DNA of 64,000 nt from Planctomycetaceae bacterium. GTDB taxonomy: Bacteria > Planctomycetota > Planctomycetia > Pirellulales > Thermoguttaceae. The stretch's first letter is position 1. Each line of letters starts with the position of its first letter. Below are positions 18,562 to 26,174 of the stretch, in pieces. The stretch spans positions 1 to 64,000 of the forward strand of contig JAAYAY010000237.1 of the NCBI GenBank assembly GCA_012719125.1, given 5' to 3'. A program made the translations under genes and the position numbers. The notes below the pieces were generated by a model. The model worked only from the letters and a program-made list of their open reading frames with translations, was not told the DNA's origin and made no database searches.

Positions 18562-19686
18562 TTACCCCTGCGGCCAGGCGTCGTCCACGAACCGGCCGTT
18601 CACGCTGATCTCTTTCCCGTCGGCCAGAATCCGGCCCCCGGTGCGGAGGTCGCAGACCATGTCCCAGTGGAGGCCCGACTCGTTCTTGCCGCCCGTTTCG
18701 GGGTAGGCCGCCCCGACGGCCGCGTGGAACGTGCCCCCGATTTTCTCGTCGAACAGCGTGTTCTTCGTGTACTCCTGGACCGAGTAGTTGGTGCCGAGGG
18801 CGATCTCGCCGAGAACGCGAGCCCCTTCGTCCTGATCGAGCATGGCGATGAGGAATTCTTCGCCCCGCTCGGCAGATGCGTCAACGACACGGCCGTCGCG
18901 GAACTCGAGCCGGATGCCGTCGCACTCACGCCCCCCGTGAACGGCCGGAAAGCTGTAGTAGACGACGCCCTGGGTGGCGTCTTCGATCGGGCCGGTGAAC
19001 ACTTCGCCGTCGGGGAAGTTCTCGTGCCCGTCGCAGTTGATCCAGGTGCGACCCTCGACGCCGACGGTCAGGTCGGTCCCCTTCGGCGTGGTGAAGCGGA
19101 CCTCGCGCACTCGGTTCAAGTGGTCGACGACCCGCTGTTGCCGCTCGCTGATCCTGCGCCACTCGGCGGCCGGATCGTCGAGATCGAGTTTGCCGGCCGC
19201 ATAGACGAACCGCTCGTAGGCGGCCAGCGACATCTGGGCGTCCTGGGCCGAGGAGTGGCAAGGGAATTGGGTGCCGGTCCAACGCAGGCTTCCCTCGCTC
19301 GCCCGCTGAAGAAAGCGGTTGACGTAGCTCTTCCGCCCCTGGCTGACCATCGCCTGCCGCTTGGGGTCGGTGCCGCTGAGGGCCTTCGTATTGTCCTGGG
19401 CCCAAATGCCGATCGAAACGTTGCAGCGTTCGACGGCCTCCAATTCGAGCGGGTCCTCGTAAAGAAGCTGCTCTTCGGCGGCCAGATCCAGCTTGATCTC
19501 GGCACATTCGTCGGGCACGAGCCGCACGTGCGGATGCCCCCCGGCCTGGATCACCGCCCGATAGATGGCAACAACCAGCGGCTGGGCGATGGTCGAGCCG
19601 CTGATTCGAACCAGTTCGCCCGGCTTGACTGCCGTCGAGTAAGAAACAAGAACACGGGCCAGTTTGTCGAGTCGAGGATCGGACAT
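18562..19686 (-). CDS. M29-family metalloaminopeptidase (AmpS/PepS type)
   Basis: ATG 19686 opens a 374-residue protein starting MSDPRLDKLARVLVSYSTAV, the conserved M29 N-terminus. Expected metal ligands lie in DGEVFTGP, LGEIALGTN, GTFHAAVGAAYPETGG and SGLHWDMVCD, the same order as the Glu/Glu/His/Tyr/His/Asp set of AmpT and AmpS. These enzymes are cytoplasmic, dimeric, broad-specificity aminopeptidases with two metal ions. Length is usual for the family. It converges on trxB, which ends 3 nt away. Confidence 0.9.
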   Translation of the reverse strand: MSDPRLDKLARVLVSYSTAVKPGELVRISGSTIAQPLVVAIYRAVIQAGGHPHVRLVPDECAEIKLDLAAEEQLLYEDPLELEAVERCNVSIGIWAQDNTKALSGTDPKRQAMVSQGRKSYVNRFLQRASEGSLRWTGTQFPCHSSAQDAQMSLAAYERFVYAAGKLDLDDPAAEWRRISERQQRVVDHLNRVREVRFTTPKGTDLTVGVEGRTWINCDGHENFPDGEVFTGPIEDATQGVVYYSFPAVHGGRECDGIRLEFRDGRVVDASAERGEEFLIAMLDQDEGARVLGEIALGTNYSVQEYTKNTLFDEKIGGTFHAAVGAAYPETGGKNESGLHWDMVCDLRTGGRILADGKEISVNGRFVDDAWPQG

Positions 19687-19901
19687 GGAAGTGAGTTGTC
19701 GGGGGGCAGGGTTCGGGGTTGTTGGAGTCCAGGCTTCAGCCTGCAAAACTGTCAGCGACCAGCCCGGGAAGGCGTTGTCTCACAGGGTCTACATTGAAAC
19801 TAGCACCCGGTGATACCGCGCCGCGTTTTCCTTGGCAAGCCGTCCGCTCGCTTTGCTCTTGTTGTTTGGCTCGGAATGTGATAGCACCGAAGATGCTTCT
19901 A

Positions 19902-20211
19902 GGCAGGCGGACGGAAAGAATCTACCAGTTAGACGCACAAATGGGGCTGGACGGTCGATGAGAGTGCGAAACCTCACGTAGCGGCAAGTATCACCGGTGG
20001 CGTTCCATTGTTTCGCACTCTCATCGACCGTTCAGGTCCATTTTGCTGTACCTGTAGGTGAACAACATCCGCAACCGTAGGATAGGAAGAAGGCGTGGAC
20101 ATGTGGAGCGGCGAGTTCGGTGTCTATGCCAATTGCGATTCGGCTCCACATGTCCACGCCTTCTTCCTATCCTAGAGCGTCTAACTGGTAGATTCTTTCC
20201 GTCCGCCTGCC
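19902..20211. repeat. 310-bp element made of three nested or adjacent perfect inverted repeats
   Basis: The outer arms, 19902-19936 and 20177-20211, are 35-bp perfect reverse complements beginning GGCAGGCGGACGG. Inside them lie two more perfect hairpins: 19951-19972 with 20010-20031 (22 bp, ACGGTCGATGAGAGTGCGAA core) and 20078-20109 with 20143-20174 (32 bp, GGAAGAAGGCGTGGACATG core). A weaker 10-bp pair, CCGGTGATAC at 19807-19816 and GTATCACCGG at 19988-19997, overlaps the left side. The whole would fold as a closed three-way junction. It lies between the divergently transcribed M29 gene and the pseudokinase gene (ATG 20240). No reading frame inside looks real. Confidence 0.8.
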
Positions 20212-20239
20212 ATGTAACTGTATTTGTGACATTTGGACC

Positions 20240-22528
20240 ATGTCCGACAACATTCCACGAGAACTGATGGAGTTGCTTGAGCGGCTTGGATTGGCCGGGA
20301 CGGGCGCAATTGGCGTCGTGGAAGGCCGGGTGCACCGGCTGGGACGTGAACTGCCGCAGTTCCAGTCGATCTGGGTCGACGCGTTGCTCCACGCCCGGTT
20401 CCTCACGCCCTATCAGGCGGCCGAAATCAACGCCGGGCGCGACGCCGATCTGCGGATCGGCCCCTACGTTCTGACGGCGAAGGCATCCTCCCTGGGTTAC
20501 GCACGGCGGTTCGCGGCCCGGAGTGCCGAGTCCGACGATCGCGTCGAACTGATCGTGATCGAGGGATTGCCGACGACCGCTGCAGCCGAACGCCTGGAGG
20601 CCCTGGTCGCACGCGCGTTCGATCTCGTGACCGACGGCCTGGCACCCGTACTCGAATGTGGAGCGGAGGGCCAGAGGATTTGGGCCATGGTTCGACCGGA
20701 TCCGGGCCGGACGGCGGCAGAACACCTCGTCCGCCACGGCCGGATGCGGCCTGGAGTCGTGCTGGAGATCGCCCGGCAGATGGCGGCAGCCCTGGAGCAT
20801 CTCGAACAGGCAGGGGTAGCCCACGGCGACGTCTCGGCAACGGCGCTGGTATTGAACGAGCGGGGACAGGCCGCATTGCTTGCCCCGGGGCTGCGGCCGA
20901 TCGTTCGCCCTGCGGAAGGATTCGCCAATTCGGACCTCGCTCCCGAATACTACGACGGTCTCGCGCCGGAACGGATTGACGGCGGAGCGGCTGCCGATGC
21001 GGTGACGGATCTCTACGGATGCGGCTGCCTGTGGTGGCATCTGCTCACAGGCCGGTCGTGCTTTGCCGGCGGCGACGCCTTGGGCAAGTTGCAGGCCCAC
21101 TTGACCCACGAACCGATCGACGTTCGCAGCCTGGCTCCGGACGCGCCCGCCGAATTGGCCGAGGCGATCGCGTCCTGCGTGGCACGAAATCGATCGCACC
21201 GGCCGAAATCTGCGAGCGAGTTGCGCAGACAACTCGGCCAATCCAGGCCGGCAGGCCGGGCGGAAGTCGCCCGATGGGTGAAACCTTCTGCCGGCTCCCC
21301 TCCGATTCACGTTCCTTCGGCCCGGCCTCGGGGCACGAAACGGGCAGCCTGGCCCATGATGGCCACCGGCGCCGCACTGGTCGGGTTTGTCGGCGTGCTG
21401 TGGGCGATCGGGCTGCCGTCGCGGTCCGACCACGGCAGGTCGCCGGCGGTGTCTCAAGCGACGCCGGACGCGGAGACCGAACAGCCGAAACCGCAATCCG
21501 TCGCCGACGGATCGAACCAGACGCCACCGCTCCCGGCAGAAACACATTCGTCGGCCGAAAGAAACCGGCTCGTCCTGTCAGCCGATGGACCCGTGACGCT
21601 CGATCCGTCGACACTGGCCGACGGGATGCATGTGACGGGGCCGCCAGGAGACCGAGCCACGGTGCTCGTTGGCGGCTCGCCGCTGACGGTAACGAACGAG
21701 GACCTTCTCTTCGACGGCATCGATTTCATCTACCAGACGGAATCCGGTTCTCCATCGCGCAGCGAACTGCCCGCAATGCTGCATGTGGAATCGGGCCGGA
21801 TCCGCTTCCGTCGATGTACGTTTCAAACCGCGGCAGGACAGTCCGGTAACTGCACAGCCGTCCGCTGGGTGTTCCCCGTCGACCGGAGTGGGCTGGCCCT
21901 GCCGGCGGGCCGGCTGACGCTGGATGACTGCGTCTTCTGGCACGTCGACGCGGCCGTGGATGCCCGGACGGCGGCGGCACTGACCATCGATTGCAGTAAC
22001 TTGCTGCATCTCGGACCGGGCCCCTTGGTGCGGCTGGATCACAGTCCGCCGGTCGACGAGCCGCTAGGGCTGACGCTCAGGAACGTCACGCTGCGCCAGG
22101 CCGAGGCCGTTCTGCAAATCCACGACCGCGGTTCCGTCGAAAAGCCCGGAACGATTTCCGTGAGCGCCCAACTCTGCGTCTTTGAGCCGCAAGCGGCGGG
22201 CGCCCTGCTGGCTTTCGCCGGTCAGGCGGCCCCGGAAGCCACGGCAAAGGCGATCTACTGGACGGGAGAAGGAGCCCTGGTAACGCCCGAGGCGAAGATC
22301 GCCCAATGGACCAATGCGTCGGGCATAGCGACCGAGTTGAACGACGAGGCCTTCTCGATAGCCGGCCTCGTCCGCAGCCCCGTCGAATTCGCCGGCACGG
22401 CTGAGCCGGTGGTCGAGTCGAACGTCACCCGGCGTTGGCAAGCACCTCTGCCGACGGCCGACGCCCCGGGGATTCAAGCGGATTCCCTGCCGCCGATCGT
22501 TATGGACACGCCGCGAGGAACGCCCTGA
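20240..22528 (+). CDS. Transmembrane pseudokinase with extracytoplasmic beta-helix-like domain
   Basis: The 762-residue protein has a protein-kinase-like fold at about 70-335: HGDVSATAL (195-203) stands where kinases have HRDxKxxN, APE (242-244) and the F-helix DLYGCG (257 on) are kept, as is the late RP (321-322). No glycine-rich loop, VAxK lysine or DFG is visible, and the catalytic-loop Asn is absent, so catalysis is unlikely. One membrane helix (371-392) follows, then a Ser/Pro/Gln-rich linker and a region from about 450 with repeated short beta strands (LLFDGIDFIY, IRFRRCTFQT, LTLDDCVFW), suggesting a right-handed beta-helix outside the membrane. It probably senses or scaffolds rather than phosphorylates. 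Confidence 0.75.
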   Translation: MSDNIPRELMELLERLGLAGTGAIGVVEGRVHRLGRELPQFQSIWVDALLHARFLTPYQAAEINAGRDADLRIGPYVLTAKASSLGYARRFAARSAESDDRVELIVIEGLPTTAAAERLEALVARAFDLVTDGLAPVLECGAEGQRIWAMVRPDPGRTAAEHLVRHGRMRPGVVLEIARQMAAALEHLEQAGVAHGDVSATALVLNERGQAALLAPGLRPIVRPAEGFANSDLAPEYYDGLAPERIDGGAAADAVTDLYGCGCLWWHLLTGRSCFAGGDALGKLQAHLTHEPIDVRSLAPDAPAELAEAIASCVARNRSHRPKSASELRRQLGQSRPAGRAEVARWVKPSAGSPPIHVPSARPRGTKRAAWPMMATGAALVGFVGVLWAIGLPSRSDHGRSPAVSQATPDAETEQPKPQSVADGSNQTPPLPAETHSSAERNRLVLSADGPVTLDPSTLADGMHVTGPPGDRATVLVGGSPLTVTNEDLLFDGIDFIYQTESGSPSRSELPAMLHVESGRIRFRRCTFQTAAGQSGNCTAVRWVFPVDRSGLALPAGRLTLDDCVFWHVDAAVDARTAAALTIDCSNLLHLGPGPLVRLDHSPPVDEPLGLTLRNVTLRQAEAVLQIHDRGSVEKPGTISVSAQLCVFEPQAAGALLAFAGQAAPEATAKAIYWTGEGALVTPEAKIAQWTNASGIATELNDEAFSIAGLVRSPVEFAGTAEPVVESNVTRRWQAPLPTADAPGIQADSLPPIVMDTPRGTP

Positions 22529-22544
22529 GCCGGATTGCTCGTAG

Positions 22545-23273
22545 TCAGGTCAGACGCAAGTCGCGGCAGGTCTGCTCGTAGCTGGCTTCCAGATCAAGCG
22601 GGATCGCCAACTCCTTCGTGAGCCATAGGGGAAGACATGGAAGCGCCTGTCCGACAGCCAGCGGATGGTTCCACACGTCGAGCCAGCGGCTCTTGCCACG
22701 CGGACGCCAACGACATGCTGCCGCATAGGTGGGCGGCGGCGGGTCGCCTATCGCCGGGTCGCGCTGCCCAATCAGTTCCAGCAGTTCGGCGTAGAGGTTG
22801 AAATGGCGCACGGTGACCAGATCGACCACGACCAGCGATACGCCCTGCCGTAACAGGGCGGCACACTTGGCCGTGAATTGATGACAGTTCTCGGAACGGT
22901 CCTTGTTGGCGGGACTGACAATCTCGACGGCCGCCACCAACCGCCGGCCCCGGTGGACGTCGTAGAACCGCACTTCGTACTCGTCGAAATCCGCCAGCTC
23001 GGTTTCGACGGTGAGCGTTGGCTCCGCAGGCGCCCATGCTGCCGCGGGTTCAACCCGCTCCTTGTCGGCGTAGTCTCTGCCGGAATCGTCGTGATCGAAA
23101 GTGGCAACGTCGATTTCGACCTGTGCTCCCAGATGGACACGCGGCTCGGCAATGTAGTCTGCCGGCAGCTTCGTCCCCAGTTGCTGCACGATGACCATCG
23201 GCCATCCGCCGTGGAGTCCCTCCCACGAGGCAAACTCGCTGAGTGGCGGGCGGAAATGATCGCGAAGCGGCAT
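22545..23273 (-). CDS. DUF4058 family protein
   Basis: ATG 23273 gives 242 residues starting MPLRDHFRPPLSEFASWEGL, the family N-terminus, followed by HGGWPMVIVQQLGTKLP. The middle contains VEIVSPANKDRSENCHQF, which resembles the catalytic-site region of PD-(D/E)XK and Uma2-like folds, although I cannot confirm activity. DUF4058 proteins are abundant in Cyanobacteria and Planctomycetes, often in many copies, with unknown role. It converges on the pseudokinase gene, ending 16 nt after it. The next minus-strand gene upstream is DUF2442. Confidence 0.82.
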   Translation of the reverse strand: MPLRDHFRPPLSEFASWEGLHGGWPMVIVQQLGTKLPADYIAEPRVHLGAQVEIDVATFDHDDSGRDYADKERVEPAAAWAPAEPTLTVETELADFDEYEVRFYDVHRGRRLVAAVEIVSPANKDRSENCHQFTAKCAALLRQGVSLVVVDLVTVRHFNLYAELLELIGQRDPAIGDPPPPTYAAACRWRPRGKSRWLDVWNHPLAVGQALPCLPLWLTKELAIPLDLEASYEQTCRDLRLT

Positions 23274-23339
23274 TCGACTTGCCTCCAATCCTGGTGCCAC
23301 CATTATAGGCGGGCATTCCGGAGCGGTCGACCTCGCCAA

Positions 23340-23579
23340 CTATGCCCCGCCGTGGAGGAGTCCGTGGAGGTACTCGGGAGCGAAGTCGGCGCCGTTTTCC
23401 CAGGCAATCGTGTGCCCCTCGAGCCGGAACTGTCGGAAGAAAGAATGGTCCCTGAGACGCTCGAAAATCGGCCCGTTGAGGACCGGAGCCAAATCGACCG
23501 GTCCTTCCGCTCCATCACTGAACCAGAGCTGGACCCGATACTCGTCGACGTGCTCGGCTCGGACAACGTGTAGAAACAT
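23340..23579 (-). CDS. DUF2442 family protein
   Basis: ATG 23579 gives a 79-residue protein (MFLHVVRAEHVDEYRVQLWF start) with the DUF2442 pattern: a strand pair with FSDGAEGPVDLAPVL, then FERLRDHSFFRQFRLEG and TIAWENGADFAPEYLH. It starts 4 nt after the stop of the DUF4160 gene, and the two surely share a transcript. DUF2442 and DUF4160 genes are frequent neighbours in bacteria, and the pairing has been proposed to be a toxin-antitoxin-like module; no experimental role is known to me. Confidence 0.85.
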   Translation of the reverse strand: MFLHVVRAEHVDEYRVQLWFSDGAEGPVDLAPVLNGPIFERLRDHSFFRQFRLEGHTIAWENGADFAPEYLHGLLHGGA

Positions 23580-23583
23580 CGTA

Positions 23584-23841
23584 TCACTCCAGGGGCTCGA
23601 TTCGATCGAGCTGACGCTCATCAGCAGTCCGTTGAGCGGCCGTCCGCAATTCTTGTTCGTGCGCCGTGTACCATTCGAGCAATGCGGTCATCGCCCGACG
23701 AGGAAACCTTCCCGAGACGATTCCCGTTTCAATCTCGACGATCACTTCGTATTCGCCATATTCCGCATGAACGTGGGGCGGGCCCACATCCCGATAGTAC
23801 AAACGGACGTGAATTCCAAGAAAACGAGAAATCTCAGGCAT
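23584..23841 (-). CDS. DUF4160 family protein
   Basis: ATG 23841 gives 85 residues starting MPEISRFLGIHVRLYYRDVG, then PPHVHAEYGEYEVIVEI, with the HVHAxY motif typical of DUF4160. The C-terminus has the WYTAHEQELRTAAQR helix. It is the first gene of the DUF4160-DUF2442 pair. The AT-rich leader upstream, with a palindrome-like region around 23890-23930, may hold its promoter. Confidence 0.85.
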   Translation of the reverse strand: MPEISRFLGIHVRLYYRDVGPPHVHAEYGEYEVIVEIETGIVSGRFPRRAMTALLEWYTAHEQELRTAAQRTADERQLDRIEPLE

Positions 23842-24030
23842 GCTGCCCCTCAGCCGTACGCCACAAATTGAACGACCCGCCGCAGGATCGCCATCTACGC
23901 AAATATAGCTTACGACAAGATTTGCGTCGAGAGAGTTCGTCTGGAACAAGGAGTAGCCGGGTGGCTGATGTCGGGATTTCACGGGTTGGTGGGGCCTGTA
24001 CCGAATTCTGTGCTCGTGATGGTGCAGGAA

Positions 24031-24081
24031 GGGGACAGTCCCATTTTTGTGGCGTCCTGCCACAAAAATCGGGACAGCCCC
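24031..24081. repeat. REP-like hairpin with GGGGACAGTCCC core
   Basis: GGGGACAGTCCCATTTTTGTGGC (24031-24053, first half shown across two motifs: GGGGACAGTCCC and ATTTTTGTGGC) pairs with GCCACAAAAAT then CGGGACAGCCCC at 24059-24081. The inner 11 bp match exactly; the outer part has one bulge and two mismatches. GGGGACAGTCCC repeats of this kind are widespread REP-type elements in bacteria and are often associated with Y1-type REP transposases; none is nearby. It sits between the 3' end of the 24115-26160 gene and the DUF4160 promoter region. Confidence 0.6.
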
Positions 24082-24114
24082 CGTTGGTGCGGGATCGCCG
24101 GCCCAACAGGGCCG

Positions 24115-26160
24115 CTAAGGAGAGTAGATCTTCACACCCCCACTCTCGAATCGCAGCCGCCAGGACGCACAGACCGTCGCAGGGGCCGGGCATTCGTCAT
24201 CGGCAACGATCCACTGAACCCGACCGCCCTCAATGACTTCCCGAACGATCTTCTCGCTGGGCGAGTCGTAGAACTGGTCGCGCAACCGTCGGCGCCGATA
24301 GACTTCGTCGGCCGTCACGAAACCGTTGATGAACAGGTGGTCTTCGCGCCCTTCGTAGAACATCTGGCAACCGGCCAGATTGCTTGCCAGCGTGAAATGT
24401 CGCTTGTAGACCCAGGCGACCTCGTCGGGCCGTGCATCGTTGCGAATCAGGTCGTCAGCCCAGGGGTGGAGCACGATTTCACCGTGCGGAACCTGAGTAC
24501 GCAGAAAGGCGAGCGCCGCAAGCCGGTCTGCAGGAACGTGATGGAAGCTGGTGGAACGTTCCACGCAGGCAGCCGTCACGATCCACAACTGCCAGGCCGC
24601 TATGGCCAGCGGAAGCCACCAACGAGGGCGGCGGAACTGGCGCACTGCCTGGACGAGCATCCCGGTGCCGACGAGCGTCAGCAGCATCCACGCACACATC
24701 GTGAGCCGGTAGATGTTCGGCGTCTCCCACCACTGCCCTTCGGCCGTGTGTCCCCAGACCAGGACGCAGGGAACTGCAAAACCGAAGGCGGCGATCGAGG
24801 CAATCAGGGCAACGGAAGTGTTCCACCGCTTTCGGCGATACCAGGCGACAAGTGCGACCGCACCGAACAGGGCCAGGTTGACGAAACGCAGGACGAAGTA
24901 ACCGGCGAAGCCCAGGTTGTAGACGATCTCGCCCGCCGTTCGCCGGATCGTTCCGGGTTCGTCGTCGCCCGGCAGATCGGCGACCTCCGAGACCGGTTTG
25001 CCTCGTTTCCAGGCGTAGAGGTGGGCGATCCACGGGGGCGGATCGGGTTCCAGCAGCCGGTCTCGCCATTCGTGCTTGTAGGATTCGCGATAGACGTTCT
25101 TGAATTTCAATTCCGGCGGCGACGCCAACTCGGCCCCGAAGTACAACATGCGGACCGCGAGCACGGCTCCCACGCAGGCGGTGATCGCTACCGTCGACCG
25201 CAAGACGGTTTGCTTCCGCGACGTGATCAGGCTGACGGCCGCCCAGATCACCAGCCCTCCGAGCGCTGCGGCACAGGTGAAGACCTCGTAGAAAGGCATC
25301 GCGGCAATCAGTGCCACGCAGAGGAAAACCCAACGCCGCCGCTGGGAACAGCGGAAGAGATCGAGGGAACAGATCGCCAGGAGAAGAAGTGCAAACGAGA
25401 GATCCAACGTCTTGTCTTGCGGACCGAACCGGGCCAAGCCAAAGACGGCCAGCGTCAGGCAGGCCAGCCAGGGGGAATGAAGCAGACGTCGCGTGAACGC
25501 GAGAACGGCCAGGGACCGAACGAAGACGCCGAAAGCGGCCGCGTAGAACCAGAAGCCGTCCAGGTAGTCGATCCCCGCCCCCACGTCGAAAGCGGCCACG
25601 AACAGGTGCGGGAAGTAGTGGCTGGGAAACGCGTAGCCCGAGATCCGCAGTGCCGCCGGCGGCACGCCATAGCGCAAGGCGGCGCAGGGCGACATGTTGG
25701 TCATCTTGTCGCTGAACAAGGCGCCGTAGAGTCGCAGACCCTTGGCGTCCGGCCGGACCAGGGCGGCCGTTCGCACGAAGTAGCCGGCCGCGAGGGCGAC
25801 CGCAAGAATCAGCCCGGCAAGGACGGGCGATTTCCACGGCCTTAGGCACCTCTTGACACTCGCTGGCCGGCAGCACCGCGTGCGAATCAGGTGCACCACC
25901 CAGGGCAACGGCGAAAGAAACAAATGGCAGGCCTGCACGTGGCAGGCCGCGAGAGCGAAGTAGAGTAAACTCGTCCAGAGCACGCCCAGCACGAGGGCAA
26001 GTGCCCAGCGAAACCAGAGGTCCCCGCTTCCCAAACCGAACAGTCTGCGCAGGGCATGGCCCGGCAGCACCACGGCGATCGCCAGCACGGCCAGAAACCA
26101 TGCGCCCTCGCCGAGCGAGTAGTCGGGTGTGACGAGGGAGAGATCGGCGGCGGTGGGCAT
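24115..26160 (-). CDS. Polytopic membrane protein, possibly GT-C-type glycosyltransferase
   Basis: The 681-residue protein has around ten to twelve predicted membrane helices, starting near residues 20-45 (AWFLAVLAIAVVLPGHAL) and ending with YFVLRFVNLALFGAVALVAW and WWLPLAIAAWQLWIVTA. A soluble C-terminal part of about 150 residues follows (RLAALAFLRTQVPHGEIVLHP onward). The large hydrophobic body followed by a soluble tail resembles membrane glycosyltransferases of the GT-C group or YfhO-like proteins, but the first-loop acidic pair used by those enzymes is not clear, so the role is a guess. It starts 15 nt after the M50 protease stop and is probably co-transcribed with it. Confidence 0.6.
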   Translation of the reverse strand: MPTAADLSLVTPDYSLGEGAWFLAVLAIAVVLPGHALRRLFGLGSGDLWFRWALALVLGVLWTSLLYFALAACHVQACHLFLSPLPWVVHLIRTRCCRPASVKRCLRPWKSPVLAGLILAVALAAGYFVRTAALVRPDAKGLRLYGALFSDKMTNMSPCAALRYGVPPAALRISGYAFPSHYFPHLFVAAFDVGAGIDYLDGFWFYAAAFGVFVRSLAVLAFTRRLLHSPWLACLTLAVFGLARFGPQDKTLDLSFALLLLAICSLDLFRCSQRRRWVFLCVALIAAMPFYEVFTCAAALGGLVIWAAVSLITSRKQTVLRSTVAITACVGAVLAVRMLYFGAELASPPELKFKNVYRESYKHEWRDRLLEPDPPPWIAHLYAWKRGKPVSEVADLPGDDEPGTIRRTAGEIVYNLGFAGYFVLRFVNLALFGAVALVAWYRRKRWNTSVALIASIAAFGFAVPCVLVWGHTAEGQWWETPNIYRLTMCAWMLLTLVGTGMLVQAVRQFRRPRWWLPLAIAAWQLWIVTAACVERSTSFHHVPADRLAALAFLRTQVPHGEIVLHPWADDLIRNDARPDEVAWVYKRHFTLASNLAGCQMFYEGREDHLFINGFVTADEVYRRRRLRDQFYDSPSEKIVREVIEGGRVQWIVADDECPAPATVCASWRLRFESGGVKIYSP

Positions 26161-26174
26161 GAGAATCGTGGCGG

